From Escallonia rubra (Eukaryota; Streptophyta; Magnoliopsida; Escalloniales; Escalloniaceae), in NCBI GenBank assembly GCA_033065855.1, contig JAVXUO010002328.1:102501-166500 (forward strand): DNA of 64,000 nucleotides, written 5' to 3'. Under the pieces are notes generated by a model. It was not told where the DNA came from. It made no database searches and was given only the letters and a program-made list of their open reading frames with translations. Positions 23,280 through 35,954 of this stretch are shown here, one piece after another; positions within the stretch are counted from its first letter, which is position 1; each line of letters starts with the position of its first letter. The position numbers were made by a program, and so were the translations under genes.

Positions 23280-24000
23280 GATTCAGTAGTAAAAATATGC
23301 GAATAGTGAACAGGAAGGAATACCGGGAGGATCTTCTAGAAGATTCGTTGGGTTGGCCGGAATTTGGTGGTTGGGTTACTAGCATTTGGTGGTGCGTTAA
23401 TTCTCCACACACAGACACAGATGTACCCCTACACGCGCAACAACTGGAATATGTTCTTTTTTTGTCTGATCACCCGGTATCCGGACACCACATTGAAAGT
23501 CGACTAATCCGGGTTCGAGTCGGGTGGGACCACATGGGTGATAAAGCTCTCCCTACCAAGTTTTTAACGCAACTGCATTCTCAGGGCTTAAACTTGAGAC
23601 CTCTATTTTAGTTATGACAACCCCCCACCAGCTGACCTACGCGCTTGGTGGTAACTGAAATATGTTCGTGGGAAGAGACGAATGGACCGTAAGGGCGTCA
23701 TCCAATTAATCGAAGAAGGGTGAAGGGGGGTTGGCCCCGCCAGTGAAAAGTGTGACACCAGTGAACTCTTACGATGGGACCTTGTTGGTTCTGATCCCAC
23801 ACCCTAGTCGTCGCTAGAGAATCGCGTTCCTTCTTAAAAGATATTCAAGTACATGTAATAGCATAGTATAATAATACTATAGGTACCAATTTGTGCATTG
23901 CTCCTAAAATAATTTGTCGAGAGAAGGAAAGTAACGCGCAATGAGCCCCAAAGGATGTACGGGCTACATAAAGTGGGAGCATGGTATAAACATATTTTGA
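23280..24000. repeat. Duplicated 5' flank of the carrier gene
   Basis: 23281-23415 matches the carrier 5' flank at 10447-10690 (shared GATCTTCTAGAAGATTCG, GGGTTGGCCGGA, AATTCTCCACACACA). 23668-23740 continues the match to 10700-10760 after a SINE insertion, and 23830-23960 matches 11395-11540 (AAGATATTCAAGTACATGTAA). The carrier coding exon is not included. This marks the left part of a segmental duplication that also contains SURNod19 copy 2. Confidence 0.8.
23457..23652 (-). mobile_element. tRNA-derived SINE insertion
   Basis: Read on the minus strand: an A-box-like GTAGGTCAGCTGGT near the head, a degenerate B-box region (GAGGTCTCAAGTTTAAGCCC), a plant-SINE-like tail with GTGGTCCCACCCGACTCGAA and CCGGATACCGGGTGATCAGA, and a final A-run (CAAAAAAAG). 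It is flanked by 15-bp direct repeats AACTGGAATATGTTC (23442-23456) and AACTGAAATATGTTC (23653-23667), one mismatch. The paralogous sequence at about 10680-10700 lacks it. The tail resembles the Au-SINE group from memory. Confidence 0.8.
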
Positions 24001-24761
24001 AGGAAACATTTCATGCATCATTTACAAAAATGTCATCCAAATTTAAGTTCAACATTGCGCTCATGGTGACATTGTCATCTTTAATATCCTTAAATGATAT
24101 ATACTCCACATCTCTAGCGTGCAGGATATCAATGCCTACGAATATCCTTCCCCACATTATTTGTATCAATTTTCTTCTGTCTATTTGCTTTATGTCTTTT
24201 CTCCATGTATAGCTTTAGTAAAAAAGCTCAGCACAGTTATGATCATAACCAATCACGATATGTCAACCAGCTACATTCATATATATCGTTATAAGGTGTG
24301 TAATCTTGGTTATGACATTGTTTAATCATAATCATTTAGGCTGACTGCACCATCATAGTGAGCACTTCACTGTATAATCTTGGTTACGACATTGTTAGAT
24401 CAATATCAGCAGGATGCCTTAACAACTTCGTACTTCAGCTTTGGGTCATCTGATGGCTCAAAGTCGAAAGACAATTGTTAGTTCAAAAAGGGTCGCTGAA
24501 CATTTTCCAGACCTGAACATTTCTCAGATGTTTCAAATGCATGATTGAAATCTTCCAACTTCCAGGCCAGAACATTTCACACGTGAAATCTTACAACTCT
24601 TGCGCAACAGTTTGTTCATTACATATTTAAAGAACAGAAAAACTAAACTGCTCCAAGAATAAAGGTTCAAATTATTGCCGCACTAGGGTCTAGGATTGAT
24701 TATTTAGGATTACAGATCATTGAGAAAATCCAAAAGCTTAGGATAACATGATCAAAACTGC
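24001..24761. other. Downstream flank of SURNod19 copy 2
   Basis: AT-rich. A direct repeat of about 25 bp (AATCTTGGTTA(T/C)GACATTGTT) occurs at about 24301 and 24375. From about 24530 it resembles the downstream flank of copy 1. No gene seen. Confidence 0.45.
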
Positions 24762-27700
24762 TCACAGCACAATTGATTGGTAGCCATCCTTTCTTTGGCT
24801 TCTGCGTGTATGTGCAATAGTAGCGGCAATTGCTATTACGATGACAAGGAACAGTCCCACAAAAACAAGATTGGGGGTCATCAAAGTTTCATGCATCTGC
24901 AGCAACCAGGAAACATTTAAGAGTTAAGATCACAGAAAAGTTTATCTTCCATGTTTGAAAATCTTCCTGACGGATTAAATACTGTTAATCAATCAAGAAA
25001 ATCCGGCCAATGGCCATTGATCAATTTGCCAAAGTTAACAAGTCTGCTTATCCAGAGTTACAGTTGCCGGTAACTTGGTCTTTCCAACCAACAGTCGGTA
25101 TTCACATCACCTGAATTTCGGGAAATAATTTTGCTCTCGACATCAAGTGATCCCTATCCAATCTAAGTTTATCCAATCATGAAAAACGTAGAAGAGGACC
25201 ATAAAAGAAATGAAATCTTACTTTTGAAGCATGCAAGAAAGAATTGGGTTTCTGAGAGGGCTCTGCAACCAAAATGTAAAAGAGGCCCATAACTCCGGTA
25301 TGCCTTTGTGTGCTGCTATAATTAGATTCCAGAACTAGTGTCTCCCCATCAGAAATCTTAACAGAGCCTGGCCGAGGAAAACATGTGGTCATTCCAACAA
25401 TGTAACCAGCCTCATTGCCTGCTTCGTTTCCATCTCCATAAGTTGGTATCGAAGAACATATAACTCGTCCATCCTACAAGATTTACCAAGCAAACAAATC
25501 ATGGAATGAAAGACTCCATCAAGCTGCTCAGTATAAGTGGTGACAAGAAGGTAGTTGTTTAACATTTATTAAAATGCTGCACCGCAACACTGGAGAAGAA
25601 AAAGTAATAAAGGAAAAGAAAAAGAAGGAACGGCTCTGCTAGCAGGCGTACTATGCGGTCCTGTGGCAAACAAGGGATTGGAATTTTTTCAGTTCTGTGA
25701 TATATCCTCCACGAGGTCATACTGCTCAACATGCAAGAATACTTTCCAAGTCCGCTAGTATCTTTTGGAAATGTAATTGAAGTAATGGCTGCTGGAGCCA
25801 AGTTTCGGCCTTCGAACATATTTAGAAGTCTCGCACGATTTATATGCACGAATGATTTCTCGTCTCTTCTTTTTTTCACCACATTCATGGTCATAATCGT
25901 CAAAGGCACATTAAAGCCAAAAAGACACCACTATATGGTGTCACTTCTAATGAAGGAATTGAGAGAGACGGGTTACCTTTAGAAATAAAAGAGAATCGTG
26001 CAGAAAGCATGTAACAAAGGTTCAAAGTGCTGGTACAATAGATGAACAATAGAGCATCACTCGACAGATTTTAGTTTCTGATTAGTTCTTCATGGATCCT
26101 GAGCTTCAAAGACACAAGAAGGGAAGATAAATATCAGCAAGGTGTGCTTGCAAAGGCGTACTCCTTGCGACGAAACCTAGGTTAGTTTTTGGATGGGTTT
26201 GAGATGTATTTTCTCCAATGGTGAAGACAAGTAAACAAACGATTAACTTACATTTTCTATTCATGCATTTAAACAAACATCCTAAGATTTGTCAAAAGAG
26301 TTAGCGTGAGTCTCTTCTAGGGACGGAAAAACCATTGATATGTCATCTCAATGGCTAAAAGATTGTTCAGAAGGGCACTAAAGCTGACAAATCTATTCAG
26401 TACTATAAAGATGACAAAAGAAAGAACACTATGAACTAAAGAAGACTTGTGCCGACAAACAGGAGATTTAATTCGAAACTACCTCTCCATAAAGAGCTGA
26501 ACCAGTCCCCCCAGTATGTTGGTGCGCAACACCGTAGACGACATCACCGCCAGTTGGTAAACTCAGGCTTATCCTTCTAGTATCAGAGCAACCATTGCTA
26601 GCCACACCAGTGTCACATGCCTCAACGACATACTCAACCTGTAGGAAGACAAGTCAAACGATAAAGATAATGAATTCAAAGCCAAAGGCACCACAGAAAC
26701 TTTATGGTTGGCCAAATTAGAAGTCGCCAGTCTATTTTCAGTTTCAGCTTTTTAAGAATCTGAGAACAAGATCAGTTGTTACTGCATTCATTTTAGCTTA
26801 ACATTTACGCACATTCTTGATACCCCACACGGTAAAATCTATTTAAAACCAACAATTCATAAATCTAGATCCTTTCTTTAGACTCAACAATAGCATATCA
26901 TCTAAGAGACCTTATACCCAAAGTATATAAGAATATAACCTGGGTTCTGTGATTTCCTTCTACTAATGCTATGAAACATGAGAATAGCATTCTGTCATTT
27001 GTCGGAAAATGTATACAGTTAAAACAACCCAAAGGTAAAGATGTCAAACAACTTCACGTAGGAACATTTAATTGCAAAGAAAAAAGTTCACTTACTCGGC
27101 AATTATGTCCTGTCCTGAGCTTTCTTAATCCATCCGACCTTTTCCATGTATCAGTGACATCAAAGATATAAATTTGAACAGGCAAAATAGAACTGTCCCA
27201 ATCAGCCCACTTTACTGTGTATCTCATATAGAGGCCTCTTGTAGCACTTGCAAAACCTTTTCTCACCCTGCATTGTGTCTCATCATAACAGCATCTTAAG
27301 CCTCCAATATAATCTGGCCCCAAAGGTCGCCCGTATTCATCGTTTGTAACATTGTACAGATCACACCTGCATTCAGTGCACCCCAACCTATCTTCTGCAC
27401 CCCTTGTGTCTATTGCATGGACATTAAGCATCCACTTCTCTTCATATCCAGCAGGAACTTCAGCCGGATCACCAACTTCTATACCATAAGGATCTGGGAC
27501 ATGCGTGTCTGTTCTTCGTGTCTCAGACCCAAGGCCATAATATTGTGAAAGAGCACGATCACAAATCCCGGAGTTTCTGACAAGGATAAAATCAGATAGC
27601 TGGAACGCCGAATAGTCATTGTACGTTGGAATTTCAACACCTTCACGTTGATAGTATCTTTCGAGAACCCAGTGATGGAGATAAGTTTCATGGAGAGGGA

Positions 27701-27947
27701 CAGGATTCCCTGCTTCATCAACTACTTCCGCATTGAAATACTTAATGGCAATATGACCTCGTGGGAAGTCAATATCATAGTAATTTTTGTTTACAACTGA
27801 TCCCGGTCGCATCACAAACTTAGGTGATAGAAAAACAGCAGTTTTTATGCCATTGTCATGTGATAGACGAGCTTGTGAACTTAGAGCACTTATTGCCAAC
27901 AAGAGAATTGGCAAGGAAAGCAACCAACCTAGAGGACCACGTGACAT
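24762..27947 (-). CDS. SURNod19-family protein, copy 2 (intact)
   Basis: Exons complement(join(24762..24896, 25222..25473, 26483..26638, 27096..27947)) join in phase with GT-AG borders to give 464 residues, the expected size for the family. Order in the protein: signal peptide (about 1-26), SURNod19 domain with PKFVMRPGSV, DIDFPRGHIA, YLHHWVLERYY, GCTECRCDLYNVT and GLRCCYDETQCR, then GVAHQHTGG, CFPRPGSVKISDGETLVLES, and in the last exon a hydrophobic helix (NLVFVGLFLVIVIAIAATIA) followed by a basic tail (HTRRSQRKDGYQSIVL). This predicts a type I membrane protein with its body in the lumen or apoplast. Potential N-glycosylation sites include NVT. The family is reported as stress-responsive; its molecular function is not established. 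It is one of four tandem copies. Confidence 0.87.
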
Positions 27948-28944
27948 CTTCCACTCCTGATGTCAGCTTATCTAGCGAAAAGCATAAAATCACAAGAACT
28001 TAGATTCTCATTCTGTTATAGGCTCAAGTCACTATTAGACCCCAAACTGGATTACATCGAAAGTGGGGGTTCTTCCATCTAAAGCTTTTTCCATTGACAA
28101 GAGGTATAGCATATAAGTGAATTTATCCATTTGACCCCAACACCATGCCATATGTTCAGATTCTGATTACTGTATGATTCGAATGCATTACTACCCTTTG
28201 GTTCAGACTTTAAGAGCTCTGGAGAACCAGAATTGGCGTGAGTGCTTAAAACCTAAAAGAGATATTAGAAGCCAAGAACATGATATTACAGAACACAACT
28301 GTAAGGGTAAGCACAGAGACAGAGAAAGTGAAAATGCTCGCTCACACAACCAATTTCCAAAAGAGACCAGATAAAAAGAATTAAGAATAGAAACAACCAT
28401 CAAGAAACAGTTAAATCATTAAACACGAGGAATGGAACAGTTCTTGAAAGTCTTATAAAGTTATACTTAGATAAACATCTAAAGGGCACGGATAATGGTT
28501 TTTGTATAGTCAAAAATTACATCAAGAACTTGTAAAGTTGTTAACTAACTACTCATTCAGGCATTTTTACAAACACATAACAATTTACTTTAAAGGCCAA
28601 ACCCATGGCAAAAGTAGATAGGAAAAATGATATAACACGGCATAACCCGCAAAGTTTTTCCCGGAATAAGAGCCATCTAAAGCGTACCGGCTAATGATTT
28701 TTGTATAATCAAGAAATACACCAGAAAGTACTGAAGTTCTTGATCAACTACTCAGTCAGGCCTTTACACAAACACAAAACAAGCAACTTTGATAGCTCAA
28801 TCCCATGATAAGAAGAATGATTAAGCAGCGTCTAAAGGTACATGATAATGGTTTCTGAGTAATCGAGAGATACACTAGAAACCACTAAAGTCTACTTTAG
28901 CAAACACAAAACAAGCCACTTTGATGGCTCAATCACATGATGGT
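27948..28944. other. Upstream flank/leader intron of SURNod19 copy 2
   Basis: Aligns with 16161-17189 of copy 1 (shared CAGACTTTAAGAGCTCT, GACAGAGAAAGTGAAAATGC). It likewise holds near-repeated segments with CAAACACAAAACAAGC. No gene seen. Confidence 0.4.
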
Positions 28945-29290
28945 GCATACCTTCAGAATAGCAGAAGGAAAGATGGCTTTCTTCAAACCCTTTTGAGGCG
29001 TTGAATAACTAGGACAGTCTGTGTACTTGCTGGGTATAAAACGGCAGCATTGTGGCAGCCAGAGGTGACCACGTGTCGGTCTCGGCTGAGGGCAGTGCTT
29101 ACGCCAAATAGCCATATCAGCATGGGAGATTTGAGGCTCATTCGAAAAGGCCAATTACGAAGTATGATTGTTTAATGGCGTGATGGAATTGGATGGAAGG
29201 GAGAATGGCCTAAGCAATGACGCAACCAGGAGTAAACAAAGTTTTCAGAGAAGGCGGCGAGGTTGGTTTGTCAAGGACGACAAAGCGGTT
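28945..29290. promoter_or_regulatory. Conserved upstream block of SURNod19 copy 2
   Basis: Paralogue of the block at 17190-17560. It carries GGGTATAAAACGGCAGCA (TATAAAA at 29035-29041, plus strand), a G-box CACGTG at 29070-29075 within ACCACGTGTCGG (ABRE-like), and GCAATGACGCA at 29214-29224. The G-box is changed to CATGTG in copy 1 and lost in copies 3 and 4, so the copies may respond differently to stress or ABA; that is an inference. Confidence 0.5.
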
Positions 29291-31069
29291 GCATTTAAGC
29301 GCTGCTCAAACCTTTTACGTACCTGAATTTTTGTCATAATATGAAAAATAACTTTTGTTGTTTGGCAAATTAAAAATAGAGATGTCTCAACATTATTTCA
29401 TTTAACAAATTTATTGATAAATTGTTTTATTTCACAAAATTATTCAATTGTATTTTATAATTATTTATTGTCAGAATATTGGTGATAATATCGTTGTTGG
29501 TGGTGGACGTGACAGTGATAGAGTAATAATGGTGATGGTGACGGAAAGGAGTTTCTGGCGGTGGTGATGGTGATGTGCGAAGATGTGTGTTGGTAATTGT
29601 AATGGCGGGAACAGGCAGCGGCATGTCGGTCGTAATGGTAGTTTTTTTTTATTTTATCTAAACACATTCAATGAAGTGATTCAGCTTGAAATTGACTAAA
29701 ATTTAATTTTGAGAACTGATTGAAACGAAGGCTAGGTCGTGGTATTGTGCTGATGTGGGCGAAACGGACATTGCAGTGTGTGGGTGGCTCTAGTTAGTGG
29801 TGGCCGTGCTGCCACCAAATTGTTTGTTGCGATTTCACAGTGATAACTGCTCTTTTCACGTAAAAAAAAATATATGGTAACTTTTGACCATGTCATTTAA
29901 ATTAATTGATAGGTGTTATAGATTTCATACTGACTTAAATTTTTTGTTTGTTTTTTATACAAGTTAATTGTACACATGATACAAGGTTAAGCGTCATCAA
30001 GCGCACTAATTTAAAATTATTGGATATTTTAAATATTTAATGTTTAATTGTATTGTCAAGCAGTATACACCATTCATGTTTACATGATTATGAACTATTT
30101 AGATAAAAAATATATATATATATGAGCCGAATAGAGAATATCTTTTGCTGCTTTGAATATCGGGGTGATAGTGATATCTTCTTACGTATAATAGATAAAT
30201 AGACAGATAGATTTTCCTGTGGGTTTGCTTTCATAGTTTGGTCGAGGGTGTGTTCTTGACTTTGGTAAAGGTGACAAAGTTCTGAATTAGACCCCTAGAT
30301 AATGACTTAATTTTATAAGATTTTGCTTTATCTTGTATACATTAATGGTTTCGTGTGAATCCAACGCTCTTTTGGATCTTGCACATAGCAATATCTGCGG
30401 TCATTTTGAAGAAAAGATAAGGTGAAGGACACGTCACCGATTGTCACACACGTTGACACGAATATCCGATTATTAATTTCTTAAATTATGGCCTTAATCC
30501 AAACCTTGAACTCAGTAGTTTCTATTATGTTTATTATTTTCGAAAGAGTGAAAGTGAAAGATACAAAAAAATGAAAGTTATCGCTCAATAGTGTCAAGGT
30601 GTAGTTATCGGAACGCAACATTTATTACATAGATAAACATGTATCTCGTCTCTTCTGTTAAACTCTATAAGTATTATACTTTTTTCATTCGTCAATTCAA
30701 AAATTATTAAAGGAACTATTTAGTGTCGGTCTTAGCATTTGCAGTCACAACTGTGAAACTCAAAAATCACTGCTCAAACAATTTTTCCCTATTCTTATTA
30801 CTATCTTACTAGCCGAACGTTTCACTTGCAAGGCAACAAAAAATAAAAAGAATCTAACATAGTATGATTTGGGAGGTTCCCCCCCCCCCCCCCCCCCCTC
30901 TCTCTCTCTCTCTCTATATCTCCCTCCCTCCCTGGGTATACATAATCATGCAACATTTTTCAGAGCAAAAAGATTCTATGCCTCCGAATGCTCTTTTCCA
31001 CTTACTTCAATAGAATCTGCTTGCTATTATTGCAACTATCACAACCAATCACGACGTACCGAGTAGCTT
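29291..31069. other. AT-rich intergenic sequence; C/CT tract
   Basis: No gene recognised. A run of about 20 C (30879-30898) is followed by (CT)n to 30915 and CCCTCCCTCC. The remainder is A/T-rich with small open frames without recognisable content. Confidence 0.5.
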
Positions 31070-31076
31070 CATTGGA

Positions 31077-31410
31077 AGAGTTTTTGTCCTAAATAATCAT
31101 TTTTTAATACTTAATTACTCATCTACCCCATTTTCAACCTTATTTACCTATATAACCCATTTTTTAGAAATCTCACTTTCAAAGAGAGATTTCAAGTTAA
31201 GAAAACGTGGTTCCAAACCACGTTTTCAATATATTTGTCTAATCATAGTAACGATTGCTTGAAAACGTGGTTTGAAACCATGTTTTCTTAGCTTGAAATC
31301 TCTATTTGAAAGTGAGATTTCCAAAAAGGGGTTAGATAGGTAAATAAGGTTAAAAATGGGATAGAGGAGTAATTAAGTAATAAAAAATGATTATTTAGGG
31401 TAAAAACTCT
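31077..31410. mobile_element. MITE with long inverted repeats
   Basis: A 334-bp element that is nearly a complete foldback. The left arm (AGAGTTTTTGTCCTAAATAA...) and right arm (reverse complement AGAGTTTTTACCCTAAATAA...) match over about 150 bp, separated by a short loop around 31232-31256. Inner arms include GAAAACGTGGTT. Flanking direct repeats CATTGGA (31070-31076) and CATTGGG (31411-31417) differ at one base. No coding capacity. Confidence 0.82.
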
Positions 31411-31823
31411 CATTGGGATGTATCCGGTTATAAGAGGCTAGTCGGTATCACAGAGTAGGCATCAAAGCCAGAAGTCAGCTTAGCTGCCATATTGGCAATT
31501 CAAATAGAATCTAACCCAAATGACCATTTGACGCAAGAGGGGAACGTATTTACTAGTTATATCATTCGCAATCGCCTGAATCCCAGGGACGCAAGCAATG
31601 CCTGCCATGTCATTGCCAAGTACAGTGGTTCCTTTGCACATATTCCAAATGCATGATTGCCCTCCTCCAACCTCCAAATGCAAATTTGTAACGAAACAAT
31701 GCAAATCATCCTCCATATATAAAAGCTCAAATTATTACCACACTCGGATTACATTATTTATGGTTACAGTTAAGGAAACATTCAAAATCTTTGGATAACA
31801 TGACCGGAACTAAGAGAAAATGA
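31411..31823. other. Downstream flank of SURNod19 copy 3
   Basis: Similar to the 3' flanks of copies 1 and 2 (CAAATTATTACCACACTCGGA at 31727-31747). Probably 3' UTR near 31824. No separate gene. Confidence 0.5.
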
Positions 31824-34800
31824 TCACATCACAACCGATTGATAACCATCCTGTCTTTGGCTCATTCGCCAATTTGCAACAAGAGCGGCAATTGCTATTG
31901 TCACTCCGAGTAACACTCCAACCAAAACAAGTCTGGGGGCCGTCAACACTTCATGCATCTGCACCAATCAAGCAAATCAAAGTTTTCTCAAAAAAATAAA
32001 TAAAGAAATAAATAAAATCATATGGTCAAGTTTGGGAGACTTTCTGCTTAATGGGGATATAGCTCCTCAACATTCCTTTTCCTTTATGAATTTGCCAAAC
32101 TAATTGGTCTACTTATCCTCAGTTACCCCCAATTCCCTGCTGAAGGTCTTTCTGACAATACGTCACAAGTTCACATTTGCGACATTCATTGACTCATTTA
32201 GCAGACAATCGAATAAGATCCCATCATAGAAAATGTAGAGGACAACCTTAAAATGGAACAATATCTTACATTGACTGGAGCATGCAAGAAAGGATCAAGC
32301 TTTGGTGATGATTCTGCAACCAAAATGTAAAAGAGCCCCATAACCCCAGTATGCATTCGGGAACTGCTATAATTTGATTCCAAAACTAGCATCTCCCCAT
32401 CTGAGATCTTGACAGAGCCTGGCCGAGGATAACATGTGGACATTCCTACAATGAATCCAACCTCATTTCCTGCTTCCTCACCTTCTCCATAAATAGGTAT
32501 TGAAGAGCATATTACCCGTCCATCCTGGATTATATCGCCAAACGAAAATTCAGTGAATAAACACGCATATTACATCAATGTCTTCAATATATGGTAATCA
32601 CACGAAGGTAGCAGAATGATGATTTCCACTGGACGGGGGCCAAAACAAAGTCCAACTAAAACAAAGGAATCACCAGTCTTCCTAGCAGGTGCAGTACTAC
32701 CCCCACTGAGCAACATGTTGATGGAACAAATATGCAAGGCAAAATCGTCTCTCTTCCCAGTGAAGACATGTTGAAGTCAAAAAGACATGGCCACTAATGG
32801 TTGAACTTCTAGGTTAAGGCACTAAAGAGACATGATAGCTCTAACAGGGATCTAAAGCAAGTCAGCAAAAAGCATAAAAAAGCTCCGAAATGCTGTTACC
32901 ATAATTGAATTATAAAGTGCCACATAAAAGGTTTCTGGTTAGTTCTTCATTGATCGCGAGCTTTAACGTGACAGAACAGGGAAATTTTTTATCAGCAGGG
33001 GCTAAAAGATTGAGCTTGAAAAATGTTAATCCCTACTAACTGTAGAAAGACTCCCTACTAACTGTAGAAAGACTCACCTTAACTTCTACAAAACCTAGTT
33101 TAGTTTTTGGATGAGTGAGACTTTTTTGGCTCTAAAAACAAAGCTCCATCTAGCACTTGTGCATAAGAAATGCTATCATAAGATTTGCTGAGAGAGTCAA
33201 CATGATTCTCTTTAGGAACGGAGGGAGTATCATTCATGCTTACACCTCAATTTAAACAAAAGCCAAAAGATTGTCCAGACTGAATGGAGCTTACTTAACC
33301 TATTCAATACCAAGCAAATGCCAAAAGAAATGACTGTATAAACTAAAGAAGATGCCTGCCTATAAAGAGGAGATTGAGGTTAAAATACCTCTCCATAAAG
33401 AGCTGAACCAATTCCCCCTGTATGCTGGTGTGCAACACCATAGATGACATCACCGCCAGTTGGTAAACTCAGGCTTACCTTTCTAGTATCAAAGCAACCA
33501 TCACTAGCCAAACTAGTGTCGCAAGACTCGATTACATACTCAACCTGTACAAAGACAAATTCAAAGAACAAATATGATGAACAAAGCCAAAGACACCAAA
33601 GAAACTTTTAAGGTTCTGCCACTTTGTAGATTGCCCTTATACTTTCAACTTTTCTTTTATAATTGCAACTTGAAGCTTAATTAAACTTATACGCGCTCAG
33701 ACGTGTTGCTACTGCTTTTCTTATAGCATAAACTTTACACACGCGTTACGGAGTAAAATTACCTGACACTGACCAATATAAGTTGATTCTTTGGACCCAT
33801 TAATATAGCATATCATCTAGGAGATGTATTTCGAGTTAAAGAAGAATCTAGCAGTAGTATTCTATCTTTTTTGTAAAGACGTATAGAGTGAAACCGGCGT
33901 AGTTCGCAATCCAAGGCAAGGATATCGAACAACTTCGTGTAGCAATGTGTTATTATGCATAGAAGAAGAAGTTCACTCACTTGGCAATTATGTCCCGTGC
34001 TGAGCTTTTTTGATCCATCGGACCTCTTCCATGTATCAGTGACATCAAATATATAAATTTTAACAGGCACAATAGAGTTGTCCCAATCAGCCCATTTTAC
34101 CGTGTATCTCATATATAGGCTTCTAGTAGCACTTGCAAAGCCTTTTCTCAATCTGCACTGCATCTCATCATAACAACATCTTAAGCCCCCGATATAATCT
34201 GGCCCGAGAGGTCGCCCAAATTCATCCACCGTGACATTATATAGATCACACTTGCATTCAGTGCACCCCAACTTATCTTCCGCACCCCGTGTGTCTATTG
34301 CATGAACATTAAGCAACCATTTCTCTTCATATCCAGCAGGAATTTCCGCTGGATCACCAACTTCTATTCCATAAGGATCTGGCACATGTGTGTCTGTCTT
34401 TCTTGTCTCAGAACCAAGACCAAAATATTGTGGAGCACCGCGATCACAGATCCCAGAGTTTTTGACAATGATGATATCAGATTGGTGGAACCCTGAATCA
34501 TCACTGTATTTTGGAACATCAATACCTTCACGTTGATAATACCTTTCAACAAACCAGTGGTGGAGATAAGTTTCATGGAGGGGGACAGGGTTCCCAGCTT
34601 CATCAACAACTTCAGCAGTGAAACTCTTGATAGCAATATGACCCCTTGGGAAGTTGATATCATGGTAGATTTTATTAGCCACTGATCCTGGTCGCAAAAC
34701 GAATTTAGGTGACAGAAATATGGCGGACTTTACACCATTTTCATGTGTTAGACGAGCTTCTGAATTTTCAGCACTTATTGCCAACAAGAGTATTGCCAAG

Positions 34801-34832
34801 GATAGCAACCAACTCTGAAGACCATGTGACAT
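31824..34832 (-). CDS. SURNod19-family protein, copy 3 (intact)
   Basis: Exons complement(join(31824..31958, 32270..32524, 33389..33544, 33981..34832)) give 465 residues in phase with GT-AG borders. The protein has a signal peptide (about 1-26, WLLSLAILLLAISAENSEA), a SURNod19 body with PKFVLRPGSV, DINFPRGHIA, YLHHWFVERYY, GCTECKCDLYNVT and GLRCCYDEMQCR, and a C-terminal transmembrane helix in exon 4 (LVLVGVLLGVTIAIAALVA) with a basic tail (NWRMSQRQDGYQSVVM). It is slightly more diverged from copies 1 and 2 than they are from each other. A 5.7-kb gypsy element in antisense orientation lies about 550 bp upstream of the ATG, between the coding exon and the conserved upstream block at 41380-41710, which could impair expression or be spliced out with a leader intron. 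Confidence 0.87.
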
Positions 34833-35378
34833 TTTCCACTCTTGATGTCAGTTTCTGTAGCGAAGAAAAAACAATCCGCAGGAGTTCAGATATTCATTTT
34901 GCAAATCGAGTACAAAAGTTTTAACAGATTTTAAAGCAGATTATGTTGAAGACGGGGTCTCTCATCCAAAGTTTCTTCCCACGAGGTATAAGATATCAGT
35001 GAGTTTCTTTCATTGACTTGAAGACCATGACAAATGTCTAAAAGCTTATCGCTGTTTGAAAAAAATGCAGAAGTATATTCTCCTCAGGATGCGCCTTGGA
35101 TCCACCTTTTGAACACATTCGCAATTCAGAAAAGCAGAGAGAGAGAGAATGAGAGAGCACCAAGATTTGCACGAGAACTTAATAGTCAAAGACACCATTG
35201 AATGCCCTCCCGTTCGCTTTCTTAAACATGTTTGTGATTACAATCTGAGACACTTAAAGAGGACGATTTGCATGAAGATTGGAAAGACAAGAAGATCGCA
35301 AATTCAAGAAACATATGTTCACAAGACACAGCCAGAACAATGCTAATCTATAGAGGTGGCTAGCAAAAAAATGAAAAA
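34833..35378. other. Upstream flank of SURNod19 copy 3, proximal part
   Basis: AT-rich sequence between the ATG of copy 3 and the gypsy insertion. It resembles the proximal upstream regions of copies 1 and 2. Just before the insertion the sequence GTGGCTAGCAAAAAAATG matches 53694-53711 upstream of copy 4. Confidence 0.5.
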
Positions 35379-35383
35379 AAGAA

Positions 35384-35898
35384 TGTCATGAATGACACCC
35401 CAAGGGATGCAACTGCACCAGCAATTACCAACCAGCAGCATAGGCCATTGAAAATAAGAGTCAAGATGCCAACAATTGCGGGAAGAAATCAAACCGGAGA
35501 AAGGGAGGGAAGCAACAGAAATTAAGAAGAAAGAGAGAGTGGGGCGCGTGAAGCAATTAATGAATCAGAACGTGATACACACGCGCCTAGCAGATTTTCA
35601 AGAATGATTTGGCCGTTAGGATTTCCAGCATAATCAATACTTGTTAGAATTCCAGTTAGTTTGTTATCTGCATTTTCTGATTTTTCATGAATATTTCAAA
35701 ATTCTGACTTGGGGAGAAAGTTTTGGAAAGCTATGTAAACCGAATCATTGAGAAGAGAAGGCAGATATGAAATGAAATCACTCTTCTCTTACTCCATTTT
35801 CTTCTTTTCTCTGTGAATTGGCCAGCTTAGCTGGATTCTTTTTCCTTTAATTAGGAATTTCCCTCTTCTGTAATAGTGATTCACTCATCACTGTTACA
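35384..35898 (+). repeat. 5' LTR of the gypsy element
   Basis: 515 bp, starts TGTCATGAATGACACC and ends CACTGTTACA. Compared with the 3' LTR it has an 11-bp insertion near 35602-35612. It includes a copy of the last codons of the pol frame (see the 3' LTR). Confidence 0.95.
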
Positions 35899-35900
35899 AA

Positions 35901-35914
35901 TTGGTAGTCAGAGC
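35901..35914 (+). other. Primer-binding site of the gypsy element
   Basis: TTGGTAGTCAGAGC lies two bases after the 5' LTR, close to the usual TGGTATCAGAGC site complementary to the 3' end of initiator methionine tRNA. Confidence 0.8.
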
Positions 35915-35954
35915 AAGCTACAATTACCTGGGTTTGTGAAAAATTCGAATCAAA

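Noticed and set aside
23471..23611. B-box-like GGGTTCGAGTCGGG on the plus strand, considered as a tRNA gene
   Set aside because: There is no cloverleaf or A box in the right place on that strand. The sequence is the tail part of a minus-strand SINE.
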